A stretch of 64,000 nucleotides of DNA, from NCBI RefSeq assembly GCF_002795405.1, contig NZ_PHGZ01000003.1, positions 124,001 to 188,000 of the forward strand, in the 5' to 3' direction. Origin of the DNA: Caviibacterium pharyngocola (GTDB taxonomy: Bacteria > Pseudomonadota > Gammaproteobacteria > Enterobacterales > Pasteurellaceae). Made by a program: the position numbers and the translations under genes. The notes beneath the pieces are model-generated. The model was not told the origin of the DNA and ran no database searches. It saw nothing but the letters and a program-made list of their open reading frames with translations. This document shows positions 1 to 8,975 of the stretch, piece after piece. The first letter of the stretch is position 1. The number at the start of each line of letters is the position of its first letter.

Positions 1-157
1 ATGTCCACCAGTTTTCTTGAATATTATATTGTTTGGTTAATTCTTCATATTGTTGATATTCAAGCTGAGAGGCTTTGTAAGAATCATCAATATTGGCACA
101 ACCGACTACGGTGACTGAAGCGGCTAAGGCAAAGGTTATTTTTGAAAGTTTTAACAT
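1..157 (-). CDS. TolC/NodT-family outer-membrane efflux lipoprotein, N-terminal part only
   Basis: The first 52 codons of a minus-strand gene are visible; the rest lies beyond the left edge. The start has a good ribosome site (AAAGGAAA). The protein begins with a lipoprotein signal peptide ending in a lipobox VVGC at Cys20. It then reads into a stretch with a W-W pair near residue 51, which is typical of the mature N-terminus of NodT-type outer-membrane factors. It lies directly downstream of macA and macB on the same strand, so it probably supplies the outer-membrane channel for that pump. The family call rests on lipobox, position and the WW motif; with 52 residues it could be another lipoprotein. 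Confidence 0.55.
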   Translation of the reverse strand, partial: MLKLSKITFALAASVTVVGCANIDDSYKASQLEYQQYEELTKQYNIQENWWT

Positions 158-179
158 TGTAATTTCCTTTAAATGTATG

Positions 180-207
180 AAAGTGCGGTAATTTTTACCG
201 CACTTTT
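180..207. terminator. Inverted USS pair between macB and the lipoprotein gene
   Basis: AAAGTGCGGTAA and its exact complement form 12-base arms around a 3-base loop, containing two uptake words in opposite orientation. In Pasteurellaceae such pairs commonly act as intrinsic terminators. Here it would lower transcription from macB into the lipoprotein gene on the minus strand rather than end a gene block. Confidence 0.6.
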
Positions 208-233
208 GTGTGTATAAAATTGTATCAAAAAAT

Positions 234-2168
234 CTATTCTCTGGCTAATGCCGTAATCGGGTTTAATTTCGCCGCATTTTTTGCCGGCATATAACCGAAA
301 ACAATACCGATTAACGTGGAGCAGAGTACGGCGGAGATTATGGAAGCGCTTGAAAACACCATCGTAAAATCCGTCATAAAAAAGTTAAACAACATTCCGA
401 ACAGGATCGACAGCGTAATTCCGGTTAACCCGCCGATTAAACAAATCAGCACCGCTTCAATCAAAAATTGTTGCAGAATATTGAATTGTCGCGCGCCGAT
501 TGCCATTCTGACGCCGATTTCTTTCGTTCGTTCCGTTACGGAAACAAGCATAATATTCATTACGCCGATACCTCCCACCACAAGAGAAATCAGCGCGATA
601 CAGGAAATCAATAAACGCATTGTATTGGTGGTGCTTTCAATGGTTTGTTTAATGGTATCCGTATTCATCACGAAGAAATCTTTTTTGCCGTGGCGAACCA
701 ACAATAAATTGGTTAAATCTTTTTCCGCTACGGTGGAATTGACCTCATTGCGCACTTTTACCGTAATCGAATCAATCTTCTGATTGCCGGAAATTTTATT
801 CATCGCCGTGGAATAGGGAATATAAATATTCAGGCTTGAACTGTTCATTCCCATATTATTTGAAGTCGCCGCCACACCGATCACGCGCAACGGTTTTTTA
901 TTCAACATCAAAACCTGTCCGATTGGATTTTGATTGTTAAACACTTGTTTTAAGGTATTTTCATCAATCACCGCGACTTGCTCGTTATGTTTAACATCAT
1001 TGTCGTTAAAAAATTGACCTTGTTTTAAACTTAATCCTTTCACATTGAAATATTGATCGCCCACACCTTTTACCTGCGCGGTGAAACTTTCATTTTGATA
1101 AACCAACGTACCGCTTACGCTGCTGTTCGGCGTGGCACTTTCAATATAACTTTGTTTGGCAAGAATATTGGAATCACCGACGGTAAGATTTTGCATTTTG
1201 TCCGCTCGTCGATCACCGAATCCCGTACCGTTATAAATATCCATTGTGTTGGTGCCCATCGAATTGATATTGGCAAGGATTTTTTGTTGCGAACCGTTTC
1301 CCAGCGCCACCACGCAGACCACGGAAGTAATGCCGATAATAATGCCGAGCATTGTCAACAACGAGCGCAATTTGTGCGCAATAATGGCTTTCACCGACAT
1401 TTTAAAGGACTCGGCGAATTGATCTTTATAAAACCCGAAACGGCTTTTTTGCGGCGCCGCGGTTTCTTCCTTCTGCGCGATAAGATCGGATTTACGCGTA
1501 TCTTCGATAATTTTACCGTCTTTGATTTCAATGATCCGATTGGCAAACTCCGCCACTTGTTTATCGTGCGTGACCAAAATAATCGTATGACCTTCGCGGT
1601 GTAATTGCTGCAAAATTTCCATTACGGTTTCGCCGCTGCGACTGTCCAAAGCGCCTGTCGGTTCGTCCGCCAGAATAATATCGCCGCCGTTCATTAGCGC
1701 TCGCGCAATACTGACGCGTTGTTGTTGGCCGCCGGAAAGTTGATTCGGTTTATTTTGCAAACGATCCGCTAAACCGAGTTTTTCCAGCAAAAGTGCGGCG
1801 CGTTCTAAGCGTGTTTTTTGATCGACACCGGCATAAATCGCAGGCAAGGCGACATTTTCGACCGCACTTAATGTAGAAAGCAGATTGTAGCGTTGGAAGA
1901 TAAAACCGAATTTTTTACGACGCAAATCGGAAAGTTGATCGGCGTTAAGTCGGCTGACTTCCGTTTCTTCGATTTTATAGGAACCGGAGGTCGCCGTATC
2001 CAAGCAGCCGATAATATTCATTAAGGTGGATTTGCCCGAACCGGATTGCCCGATAATCGCAATAAAATCGCCTTTTTTGATCTCAAGATTAATATCTTTT
2101 AAGACCTGCGTGCGATTTTCGCCTTCGCCGAAATATTTATTAATATTTTTAATTTCAATAATATTCAT
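234..2168 (-). CDS. macB: MacB-type ABC exporter: ATPase fused to FtsX-like permease
   Basis: This is the inner-membrane engine of a MacAB-type tripartite exporter for macrolides, peptides or other substrates. The N-terminal ABC domain shows Walker A GQSGSGKS (about 40-47), signature LSGGQ (about 144-148) and Walker B ILADEP (about 165-170). A membrane segment follows near 270-289, then a large periplasmic domain and three C-terminal membrane helices, which is the MacB layout. I chose the ATG at 2168 (644 residues). A GTG 15 bases upstream lies inside an uptake word just after the macA stop and is less likely. Neither start has a clear ribosome site, so coupling to macA translation is probable. 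The substrate cannot be read from sequence. Confidence 0.93.
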   Translation of the reverse strand: MNIIEIKNINKYFGEGENRTQVLKDINLEIKKGDFIAIIGQSGSGKSTLMNIIGCLDTATSGSYKIEETEVSRLNADQLSDLRRKKFGFIFQRYNLLSTLSAVENVALPAIYAGVDQKTRLERAALLLEKLGLADRLQNKPNQLSGGQQQRVSIARALMNGGDIILADEPTGALDSRSGETVMEILQQLHREGHTIILVTHDKQVAEFANRIIEIKDGKIIEDTRKSDLIAQKEETAAPQKSRFGFYKDQFAESFKMSVKAIIAHKLRSLLTMLGIIIGITSVVCVVALGNGSQQKILANINSMGTNTMDIYNGTGFGDRRADKMQNLTVGDSNILAKQSYIESATPNSSVSGTLVYQNESFTAQVKGVGDQYFNVKGLSLKQGQFFNDNDVKHNEQVAVIDENTLKQVFNNQNPIGQVLMLNKKPLRVIGVAATSNNMGMNSSSLNIYIPYSTAMNKISGNQKIDSITVKVRNEVNSTVAEKDLTNLLLVRHGKKDFFVMNTDTIKQTIESTTNTMRLLISCIALISLVVGGIGVMNIMLVSVTERTKEIGVRMAIGARQFNILQQFLIEAVLICLIGGLTGITLSILFGMLFNFFMTDFTMVFSSASIISAVLCSTLIGIVFGYMPAKNAAKLNPITALARE

Positions 2169-2185
2169 AAATTTTGACCGCACTT

Positions 2186-3352
2186 TTAGAACATTCTTGG
2201 GCCGCGAGCGGAATTACCGACTTTTTCGCCGTCGGCGACTTGTGAGGAAATCACTTTTTCGCCTTCTTGTACGCCGTCAAGGATTTGCGTGTTGACGTCA
2301 TCATTTAAACCGATTTTCACTTCGCGTTGTTCGGCTTTATCTTCGGCGGTTAACACGTTAACGAAGGTTTTGTTATTTTGTTTATGCAAGGTCATCGTCG
2401 GTACTAATAAGGTGTCTTTGACATCGGCGATGATAATGGTATTTTGCACGCTCATTCCGATGCGCAATTTATTTTCCTTGTTGTCCACCACCACATTGGC
2501 GTAATAATACACCGCGTTGGTGTCGGAGACGCTTTCGCTGTATTCGTTATCCGTTAAGGTGCTCATTGCCGGATCGACGGAACTGATCGTGCTTTTATAT
2601 ACCGTATCGGGATCGGATAACGTAGTGAATGTCACCGGCATACCGGCTTTCACTTTAGTAACATCGCCTTCGGAGATTTCCGGTTTAATCAGAATTTTAT
2701 TTAAATCGGCAACTTGCACGATGGTCGGCGTCGTTTGATTGGCATTCACGGTTTGCCCTTCGGACACCGGAATGGAAATCACCGTGCCGTCAAGCGGCGA
2801 GTGAATTTTAGTATATTCCAAATTCGTTTTCGCCGAATCCACTTCAATTTCCGCTTTTTTGATGGATGCTTCGATTTCCTCAATCGCCGCTTCGGCAGAG
2901 GCGAAATTATCTTTTGCGTTGTTTAAATCATCAAGGCTGGCGGATTTTTTGTTATATAGCGCCGACATTCTGGAATAAGCGGATTTTGCTACCTCGTACG
3001 CCACTTTCTTGGCTTTCAGTTGCGCTTGGTAAGACAATAATTCCGCTTGGGCGATATTGAGATTATTCACCTGCGTTTTGGAATCGATTTCCGCAATTAA
3101 ATCGCCTTGTTTGATTTCTTGCCCCAAGGTAACGTAAATTTTCTCGATTTTACCGGAAGCCTGCGCGCCCACTTCAACGCGATTATAGGCGCGCACCGTG
3201 CCGCCGGTGATCACGGATTTTTGTAAATCGCCGCGTTTTACCGTTTCGGTCAAATAGGTGATTTTGGTGTTATTCGATGAGGCGAGATAGTAATACGCAC
3301 CGAAACCGATAACGGCGGCTAATGCTAAGACGAAAAGAGACTTTTTAGTCAT
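2186..3352 (-). CDS. macA: MacA-type periplasmic adaptor (membrane fusion protein)
   Basis: This 388-residue protein has an N-terminal membrane anchor (about 5-24), a split biotinyl-lipoyl domain, a long helical hairpin (about 100-175) and a beta-barrel C-terminal half, the HlyD/MacA architecture. It bridges MacB to an outer-membrane channel and stimulates the ATPase in characterised homologues. The start has a GGAG site. macB follows with only an uptake word between them, so the two are co-transcribed. The promoter region upstream carries a TetR-type operator palindrome, which suggests induction by a ligand through a regulator encoded elsewhere. Confidence 0.92.
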   Translation of the reverse strand: MTKKSLFVLALAAVIGFGAYYYLASSNNTKITYLTETVKRGDLQKSVITGGTVRAYNRVEVGAQASGKIEKIYVTLGQEIKQGDLIAEIDSKTQVNNLNIAQAELLSYQAQLKAKKVAYEVAKSAYSRMSALYNKKSASLDDLNNAKDNFASAEAAIEEIEASIKKAEIEVDSAKTNLEYTKIHSPLDGTVISIPVSEGQTVNANQTTPTIVQVADLNKILIKPEISEGDVTKVKAGMPVTFTTLSDPDTVYKSTISSVDPAMSTLTDNEYSESVSDTNAVYYYANVVVDNKENKLRIGMSVQNTIIIADVKDTLLVPTMTLHKQNNKTFVNVLTAEDKAEQREVKIGLNDDVNTQILDGVQEGEKVISSQVADGEKVGNSARGPRMF

Positions 3353-3440
3353 AAATACTCCGAAAATTTGTTACAAGATGTTATTTATAACAAATTTTAA
3401 AATCCGTTTCTTAAGAAAATCTTAAGATAAAAATAAAATG

Positions 3441-3458
3441 AATGAACGTTCGTTCATT
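3441..3458. promoter_or_regulatory. TetR/AcrR-type operator palindrome upstream of macA
   Basis: AATGAACGTTCGTTCATT has perfect 8-base arms (AATGAACG / CGTTCATT) around two bases. The TGAACG-N2-CGTTCA form is typical of TetR-family operators at efflux genes. It sits about 90 bases upstream of the macA start and 120 bases from the divergent glnS. No TetR gene is in the window, so the repressor would act from elsewhere. The call is by motif only. Confidence 0.55.
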
Positions 3459-3577
3459 TGAGCGAAAGAATTTTACCATTTCTTTGGGTAAAATCAACCG
3501 CACTTTGTATTATGTCGATAAACATTGTAGAATAGACGCAATTTTTTGATTAATAAAGGTTAATAATTGAGGTCAGA

Positions 3578-5245
3578 ATGAGCCATATTGATGTAGCGGA
3601 AAATACGGAAAATCGTCCGACGAATTTTATTCGTCAAATCATTGATGAAGATTTGGCGGCGGGTAAACACCAAAACGTTTACACCCGTTTCCCGCCTGAG
3701 CCGAACGGCTATTTACATATCGGACACGCAAAATCCATTTGTTTGAATTTCGGCATTGCGCAAGATTATCAAGGTAAATGTAATTTGCGTTTTGATGATA
3801 CCAATCCGGTAAAAGAAGACGTGGAATATGTGGATTCGATCAAACAAGATGTGGAATGGTTGGGCTTTCATTGGCAAGGCGAACCGCGTTATGCCTCGGA
3901 TTATTTCGATCAACTTTACGGCTATGCTATTGAATTAATTCAAAAAGGTTTAGCGTATGTGGATGAATTGTCGCCGGAAGAAATGCGCGAATATCGCGGC
4001 ACCTTAACGGAAGCGGGAAAAAACAGCCCTTATCGTGATCGTAGCGTAGAAGAAAATTTAGCATTATTCGAGAAAATGAAAAACGGCGAATTTGCCGAAG
4101 GAAAAGCCAGCCTTCGTGCCAAAATCGATATGGCGTCGCCGTTTATGGTAATGCGCGATCCTGTGTTATATCGGATTAAATTTGCCGATCATCACCAAAC
4201 CGGTAGTAAATGGTGCATTTATCCGATGTACGATTTCACTCATTGCATTTCCGATGCCATTGAACGTATTACACATTCTTTATGTACCTTGGAGTTCCAA
4301 GATAACCGTCGTTTGTATGATTGGGTTTTGGAAAATATTTCCATTGAACGCCCGTTGCCGCATCAATATGAATTTTCCCGTTTAAATTTGGAATATACCT
4401 TAACATCGAAACGTAAGTTATTGAAATTAGTGGAAGATAAAATCGTGGACGGCTGGAACGATCCGCGTATGCCGACGATTTCCGGCTTACGTCGTCGCGG
4501 TTATACGCCGGCGGCGATTCGTGAATTTTGTCGTCGTATCGGCGTGACTAAGCAAGACAACGTCGTAGAATACAGCGCATTGGAAAGTTGTATTCGCGAT
4601 GATTTAAATACCAACGCACCGCGCGCAATGGCAGTATTGAATCCGTTAAAAATCGTGATTGAAAACTTCGGCGAGAAAGAAATTTTAACCGCGCCGAATC
4701 ATCCGAATCGCGAAGAATTGGGTACGCGTCAACTGCCTTTCACCAAAGAAATTTATATCGATCAAGCGGATTTCCGTGAAGAAGCCAATAAACAATATAA
4801 ACGTTTAGTGCTCGGCAAAGAAGTGCGTTTGCGCAACGCTTATGTGATTAAAGCGGAACGTGTAGAAAAAGACGCGGACGGCAATATCACCACGGTTTAT
4901 TGTACTTATGATCCGGAAACTTTGGGCAAAAATCCGGCGGACGGACGCAAAGTCAAAGGCGTTATTCAATGGGTTTCCGCCACGGATTATTTAAACGCAG
5001 AATTTCGCGTGTACGATAAATTATTCACCGTACCGAATCCGGGCGCGGCGGAAGATTTAAACGACGTATTAAATCCGAATTCTTTAGTGATCAAACACGG
5101 CGTGGTGGAACAAAGTTTGGCTTCCGCACAAGCCGAGCAAGCTTATCAATTCGAACGCGAAGGTTATTATTGTGCGGATAGCAAAGACAGCCGCGCGGAT
5201 CATTTGGTGTTCAACTTAACGGTGAGCTTGAAAGAAGGCTTTTAA
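3578..5245 (+). CDS. glnS: Glutaminyl-tRNA synthetase
   Basis: Charges tRNA-Gln with glutamine (class I synthetase). The HIGH signature appears as [11 protein letters not shown] near residue 45-55 after the PPEPNG motif. The KMSKS equivalent is LTSKRKL near residue 270. At 555 residues it matches the E. coli enzyme (554), and the C-terminal anticodon-binding beta-barrels are complete. The ATG has GAGG six bases upstream. It is a stand-alone gene ended by an inverted USS pair. Confidence 0.98.
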   Translation: MSHIDVAENTENRPTNFIRQIIDEDLAAGKHQNVYTRFPPEPNGYLHIGHAKSICLNFGIAQDYQGKCNLRFDDTNPVKEDVEYVDSIKQDVEWLGFHWQGEPRYASDYFDQLYGYAIELIQKGLAYVDELSPEEMREYRGTLTEAGKNSPYRDRSVEENLALFEKMKNGEFAEGKASLRAKIDMASPFMVMRDPVLYRIKFADHHQTGSKWCIYPMYDFTHCISDAIERITHSLCTLEFQDNRRLYDWVLENISIERPLPHQYEFSRLNLEYTLTSKRKLLKLVEDKIVDGWNDPRMPTISGLRRRGYTPAAIREFCRRIGVTKQDNVVEYSALESCIRDDLNTNAPRAMAVLNPLKIVIENFGEKEILTAPNHPNREELGTRQLPFTKEIYIDQADFREEANKQYKRLVLGKEVRLRNAYVIKAERVEKDADGNITTVYCTYDPETLGKNPADGRKVKGVIQWVSATDYLNAEFRVYDKLFTVPNPGAAEDLNDVLNPNSLVIKHGVVEQSLASAQAEQAYQFEREGYYCADSKDSRADHLVFNLTVSLKEGF

Positions 5246-5272
5246 TCAACAAACATAAATTGTTTTTATCAT

Positions 5273-5311
5273 AAAGTGCGGTGGAATTTTCAAAAAAATC
5301 GACCGCACTTT
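5273..5311. terminator. Inverted USS pair after glnS
   Basis: AAAGTGCGGT at 5273-5282 and ACCGCACTTT at 5302-5311 can pair across a 19-base loop. The second arm runs into T residues, forming an intrinsic terminator for glnS. Confidence 0.7.
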
Positions 5312-5324
5312 TCGTCTGAAAAAT

Positions 5325-5783
5325 ATGAAACTCGAAACAAAATTTTGGGAAACGAAATCCCTGCTGGAAATGAATGACGAGGAATGGGAAGCCTTATGTG
5401 ACGGTTGCGGAAAATGTTGCTACCGCAAATTTATCGAAGGACGCGGAAAGCAACAAAAACTGTATTTCACCCGTATCGCCTGTAATTTATTGGATGTGGA
5501 AAGCGGAAAGTGCGGTAATTATCGCGATCGTTTTAAGCTGGAAACGGATTGTACGAAATTAACCTCAAAAAATTTGCCGGATTTTAGCTGGCTGCCGACA
5601 ACCTGCGCCTATCGTTTGTTGTATGAAAATAAACCGCTTTTCGACTGGCATCCGTTAATTTCCGGCACACCGGATTCGGTCAAAAATGCCGATATTCCGA
5701 TCAAAAACGGTATTCACGAACGCGATGTAATCGATTGGTTTGAATTTATTATTGATGAGGAAATGCCCTTGAAAGGCAAATAA
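5325..5783 (+). CDS. ycgN: YcgN-like CxxCxxCC-cluster protein (UPF0260)
   Basis: This 152-residue soluble protein has the family signature CDGCGKCC near residues 27-34, with more conserved Cys downstream (CNLLDVESGKCGNY and DCTKL). The WLPTTCAYRLL and DWHPL blocks match E. coli YcgN closely. The family (YkgJ/UPF0153-type domain) is predicted to bind zinc or an iron-sulfur centre; its reaction is not established. It lies alone between glnS and the mazEF pair. The start overlaps the tail of the glnS terminator region and no strong ribosome site is visible. Confidence 0.85.
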   Translation: MKLETKFWETKSLLEMNDEEWEALCDGCGKCCYRKFIEGRGKQQKLYFTRIACNLLDVESGKCGNYRDRFKLETDCTKLTSKNLPDFSWLPTTCAYRLLYENKPLFDWHPLISGTPDSVKNADIPIKNGIHERDVIDWFEFIIDEEMPLKGK

Positions 5784-5802
5784 AATATCTTGCCCTAAAA
5801 TG

Positions 5803-5827
5803 TATGTAGATATAATATATCTACATA
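5803..5827. promoter_or_regulatory. mazEF operator palindrome with embedded -10 box
   Basis: Perfect 11-base arms (TATGTAGATAT / ATATCTACATA) flank the spacer AAT. A consensus TATAAT (5811-5816) lies inside the palindrome, with a weak TTGCCC -35 at 5790-5795. A repressor bound here would block the promoter directly, as expected for autoregulation by the MazE-MazF complex. The promoter is 18 bases before the antitoxin start codon. Confidence 0.6.
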
Positions 5828-5844
5828 TGGCAAAAGGAGAACTT

Positions 5845-6090
5845 ATGCAATTACAAATTAAAAAGTGGGGTAATAGTGCGGCAGTACGCTTACCTCAAGC
5901 TGTTTTAGCGCAATTACATTTAAGTGAGAATGATCATTTTGATCTTGAAGTGCAACCCGACGGATTAATGCTCCGTCCGGTGAAAAGTAAAAAACGCTAT
6001 TCCATTCAAACCTTAATGGCTGAAATGGGCGATGATTTACCGAGAGTAGAAGGTTGGGACGAAATGAAATCGGTAGGCAAAGAAGGCTAA
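5845..6090 (+). CDS. mazE: MazE-family antitoxin (AbrB/SpoVT fold)
   Basis: The protein has 81 residues and begins MQLQIKKWGNSAAVRLP, the classic swapped-hairpin DNA-binding motif of MazE/PemI antitoxins. The acidic C-terminal tail (about 55-81) would wrap the toxin. I chose the ATG at 5845 because AAGGAGA sits five bases upstream; a longer in-frame ATG at 5800 would lie within the operator and promoter. The toxin gene starts four bases after the stop, so the two are translationally linked. The antitoxin likely represses its own promoter through the palindrome at 5803-5827. Confidence 0.88.
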   Translation: MQLQIKKWGNSAAVRLPQAVLAQLHLSENDHFDLEVQPDGLMLRPVKSKKRYSIQTLMAEMGDDLPRVEGWDEMKSVGKEG

Positions 6091-6094
6091 TGAG

Positions 6095-6442
6095 ATGAAT
6101 GTACCGAATAGAGGAGATATTATCCATTTACAGTTCGATCCGGCGAGCGGTCAAGAAATGCAAGGCGAACATTATGCGCTTGTGGTGAGTAATTATCATT
6201 TCAATCGTTCGGGATTGGCGTTCGTTTGTCCGATCTCTCAAGGAAATGCGCAGTATGCGCGTTCTCTCGGAACCTTAGTGACATTGATGGGATGCGGAAC
6301 GCATACTCAAGGTGCAATCCATTGTCATCAACTTAAATCCTTGGATTGGAAGATCCGTCAAGCCAAACGCAAGGAATCCGTACCGGATTTTATTTTGGAT
6401 GATGTGCAAGCCAGATTGGATGCGATTTTATCTGAAGAATAA
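6095..6442 (+). CDS. mazF: MazF/PemK-family mRNA interferase toxin
   Basis: The protein has 115 residues. The N-terminal RGDIIHLQFDP motif, the GxE/H-Y-ALVVS strand and the QGAIHCHQLKSLD block are hallmarks of the PemK/MazF ribonuclease fold. Family members cut mRNA or tRNA at short sequences and slow growth. It follows the antitoxin by four bases. The fold looks complete, with no stop or frameshift, so the module is probably functional. Its cleavage specificity cannot be predicted from sequence. Confidence 0.88.
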   Translation: MNVPNRGDIIHLQFDPASGQEMQGEHYALVVSNYHFNRSGLAFVCPISQGNAQYARSLGTLVTLMGCGTHTQGAIHCHQLKSLDWKIRQAKRKESVPDFILDDVQARLDAILSEE

Positions 6443-6491
6443 AAAGATCAAAGTGCGGTCGAATTTATAACTTTTTTAGTTGAATTAGGTA

Positions 6492-6510
6492 AGCGATATA
6501 ATATATTGCT
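6492..6510. promoter_or_regulatory. Imperfect copy of the mazEF operator core downstream of mazF
   Basis: AGCGATATAATATATTGCT is a near-palindrome with one mismatched pair and shares the GATATAATATAT core with the operator at 5803-5827. It contains a TATAAT (6497-6502) but no good -35. It could be a second binding site for MazEF or the -10 of a short transcript ending at the terminator 6536-6561. Confidence 0.3.
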
Positions 6511-6535
6511 CAATACCGATTAAATAAAAAAACTG

Positions 6536-6561
6536 TCCCGTCATTTCGACGGGATTTTTTT
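6536..6561 (+). terminator. Intrinsic terminator after mazEF
   Basis: TCCCGTC and GACGGGA form a 7-base stem with a 5-base loop, followed by seven T residues. Confidence 0.8.
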
Positions 6562-6860
6562 AGAAAAATTATCGCATTATTATTTAATTATCTATAAATC
6601 AAAGGGGGTACGTTATTTCTATATAAGTAACCCTGTCACGTTTTATTTCGTAAATATAAAAACCTGTCGAATCAAAAAGTAAAGCTTTTTTTATCGTCTC
6701 GAAAGCCGGATAAATCGCCGATAAAGCCCTTATAATGAAAATAATTATTCTTGACGGAGATCACTAAATCAACCTAAAAACATTGTGTTTACGTCGGTGT
6801 TATATATAATGAATTTAACTTCTATTTTTGTACCTGTTTTAGAGTTGTTGGAAGAACAAA
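6562..6860 (+). promoter_or_regulatory. Promoter region of the malQ-glg operon
   Basis: This gene-free stretch holds a plausible sigma-70 promoter: TTGTGT at 6783-6788, a 16-base spacer and TATAAT at 6805-6810. A CRP-like half-conserved site (CTTGACGGAGATCACT, 6750-6765) has 7 of 10 core bases. Its centre falls about 59-60 bases before the predicted start, close to the class I CRP position. CRP control of glg genes is known in E. coli; here it is a motif inference. Confidence 0.4.
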
Positions 6861-8957
6861 ATGAGTATTAAGGAACACCAAATGCAATCTGCGGAAACGC
6901 TTGGTATTGCGACGTCATATTACGATATCGACGGACATTTAATTTATGCCAATCCGGAGAGCTTGGATTATTTCACTGAATTGTTACAGCCGCCCAATAA
7001 TGCCGGAAAATCCGAATTATTTGATGATGTCATTGTTGTAAAAGAAAACGAACCGATAATTTATTATGTAGCGAATTTAAACTTACCTGATTGGTCGTCT
7101 TTACATTGTGTCGTTCTTGATGAAAACGAGCGCACATTATCCGAATCAACTTTCTCTTTTTCTCCGTCTTTATCGCTTTCTCCTTTGCCTTACGGCTATT
7201 ATGCTTTGCAATTTACCCTTAACGAACGCCTATATCGCATCCGCATTTTGGTTGCGCCGCATACGGCTTATCAACCGTCGTTATTTAATCAGAAAAAATC
7301 TTGGGGATTAAACGTTCAATTATATAGTTTGCGTTCAAGTCGAAACTGGGGAATCGGCGATTTTGACGATTTGCGTTATTTAATCGAGAAAAGTGCGCAA
7401 TTCGGTTATGACTTCGTCGGAATTAACCCGTTGCATTTATTGTATTCTTCCGTGCCGGAATGGGCGAGTCCGTATAGTTCTTCTTCTCGTCGTTGGTTGA
7501 ATTATTTGTATGTGGCGATTGATAGCTTGCCGGAATTCAAATTGTGCAAAAGCGTGCAAAATTGGTTTAACCGCGAAGAAATTCAAGCGCAACTTTGTGC
7601 CTTGCGTGCGCGCGATGAAGTGGATTATGCGGCGGTAAATCGTTTAAAAATGACCGCACTTGAACAATTATTCGCTTATTTCTTGCGCAGTAAATCGGCA
7701 AAAATTATTGCTCGGCGTAATGCTTTTGCGGCTTTTGTGAAGCAACAAGGCGATGCGTTACGTTATCAAGGTTTATTTGAAGTGTTGGATAACGAAGAAC
7801 ACGATCAAATGCCGGAAGATGAAAATCGAATCGGTTGGTTGGGCTGGCGGGAAAAATGGCAACACTTAACGGCGAACACGCGTAAAACTTTATTGAAAGA
7901 ACATAAAGAAAAAATCGAATTTTATGCGTGGTTGCAGTGGCTTGCTTATACGCAATTAGCGGAATTACAAAATCTGTGTGCCGAAGTGGGAATGAAACTC
8001 GGTATATATGGCGATTTGGCGGTGAGCAGTTCGCGCGGTAGTGCGGACGTATGGTCTGATCAAGAATTATATTGCGTCAACGCTTCTGTCGGTGCGCCGC
8101 CGGATCCATTGGGGCCGGTCGGTCAGAATTGGAACATTCCGCCTTACAATCCAAGCGTATTAAAAGCGCGCGGATTCCAGCCGTTTGTCGATTTATTACG
8201 CGCGAATATGCAAAATTTCGGTGTGTTACGCATCGATCATATTATGGGATTATTCCGTTTATGGCTGATTCCGGAAGGCAAAAATGCAAGCGATGGGCTT
8301 TATGTTCATTATCCGTTCGATGCGTTAATGGCGGTTTTAGCGATTGAAAGTCAACGCAATCAATGTTTAGTCGTTGGCGAGGATTTAGGTATTGTGCCGA
8401 ACGAAGTGCGGTCGAAATTAAACGAATTATCCATATTATCTTATTTCGTGTTGTATTTTGAACGCAAGCAGGATCATTATCCGGCGGGCGGTGATTTTCC
8501 ATTGAATGCTTTTGCTACGGTCGGCACGCACGATGTGCCGTCGTTGCAAAGTTTCTGGCATTGCCGCGATTTGCAATTATTCGGTGATTTGGGCGTGTTA
8601 CAAGGCGATGTTTTAAAACAAAAATATGATCAGCGCGTAATCGATAAACAAGCCTTATTAAATACCTTACATCGCGATCAATATTTATCTTCCGATTATT
8701 GGGGCGATGCCTTGACGATGGCAATGCACGATAATTTGAATCTTATGATTCATCGTTATTTGGCGGAAAGCCGCACGAATTTAATCGGTGTTCAATTAGA
8801 AAATTTATTGAATCAAGAAGTTTCTTTTAATTTACCCGGAACATCTTCCGAGTATCCGAATTGGCGCAAGAAATTAGCGCGTAATTTGGAAGATATATTT
8901 AATGACGAATATATCACCTCATTTTTAACAGAAATCGGCCAAGCACGAGCTAAATAG
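6861..8957 (+). CDS. malQ: 4-alpha-glucanotransferase (amylomaltase)
   Basis: Transfers alpha-1,4-glucan segments between maltodextrins (GH77). Conserved blocks are visible: SWGLNVQLYSLRSSRNWGIGDF at the start of the catalytic barrel, VGAPPDPLGPVGQNW, LRIDHIMGLFRLW with the nucleophile Asp, and VGEDLGIVP with the acid/base Glu. The 698-residue length and extra N-terminal region fit the bacterial MalQ type. GGAAG precedes the ATG. It heads the glycogen operon, as in H. influenzae, where it would process maltodextrins released by GlgP and GlgX. glgB starts 18 bases after the stop. Confidence 0.96.
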   Translation: MSIKEHQMQSAETLGIATSYYDIDGHLIYANPESLDYFTELLQPPNNAGKSELFDDVIVVKENEPIIYYVANLNLPDWSSLHCVVLDENERTLSESTFSFSPSLSLSPLPYGYYALQFTLNERLYRIRILVAPHTAYQPSLFNQKKSWGLNVQLYSLRSSRNWGIGDFDDLRYLIEKSAQFGYDFVGINPLHLLYSSVPEWASPYSSSSRRWLNYLYVAIDSLPEFKLCKSVQNWFNREEIQAQLCALRARDEVDYAAVNRLKMTALEQLFAYFLRSKSAKIIARRNAFAAFVKQQGDALRYQGLFEVLDNEEHDQMPEDENRIGWLGWREKWQHLTANTRKTLLKEHKEKIEFYAWLQWLAYTQLAELQNLCAEVGMKLGIYGDLAVSSSRGSADVWSDQELYCVNASVGAPPDPLGPVGQNWNIPPYNPSVLKARGFQPFVDLLRANMQNFGVLRIDHIMGLFRLWLIPEGKNASDGLYVHYPFDALMAVLAIESQRNQCLVVGEDLGIVPNEVRSKLNELSILSYFVLYFERKQDHYPAGGDFPLNAFATVGTHDVPSLQSFWHCRDLQLFGDLGVLQGDVLKQKYDQRVIDKQALLNTLHRDQYLSSDYWGDALTMAMHDNLNLMIHRYLAESRTNLIGVQLENLLNQEVSFNLPGTSSEYPNWRKKLARNLEDIFNDEYITSFLTEIGQARAK

Positions 8958-8975
8958 GCAAAGAGGGGTTACGCT

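Noticed and set aside
3365-3391. TTGTTA...TAACAA inverted repeat near the macA start as an operator
   Set aside because: The arms are short and imperfect in AT-rich sequence; the TGAACG palindrome upstream is a much better candidate.
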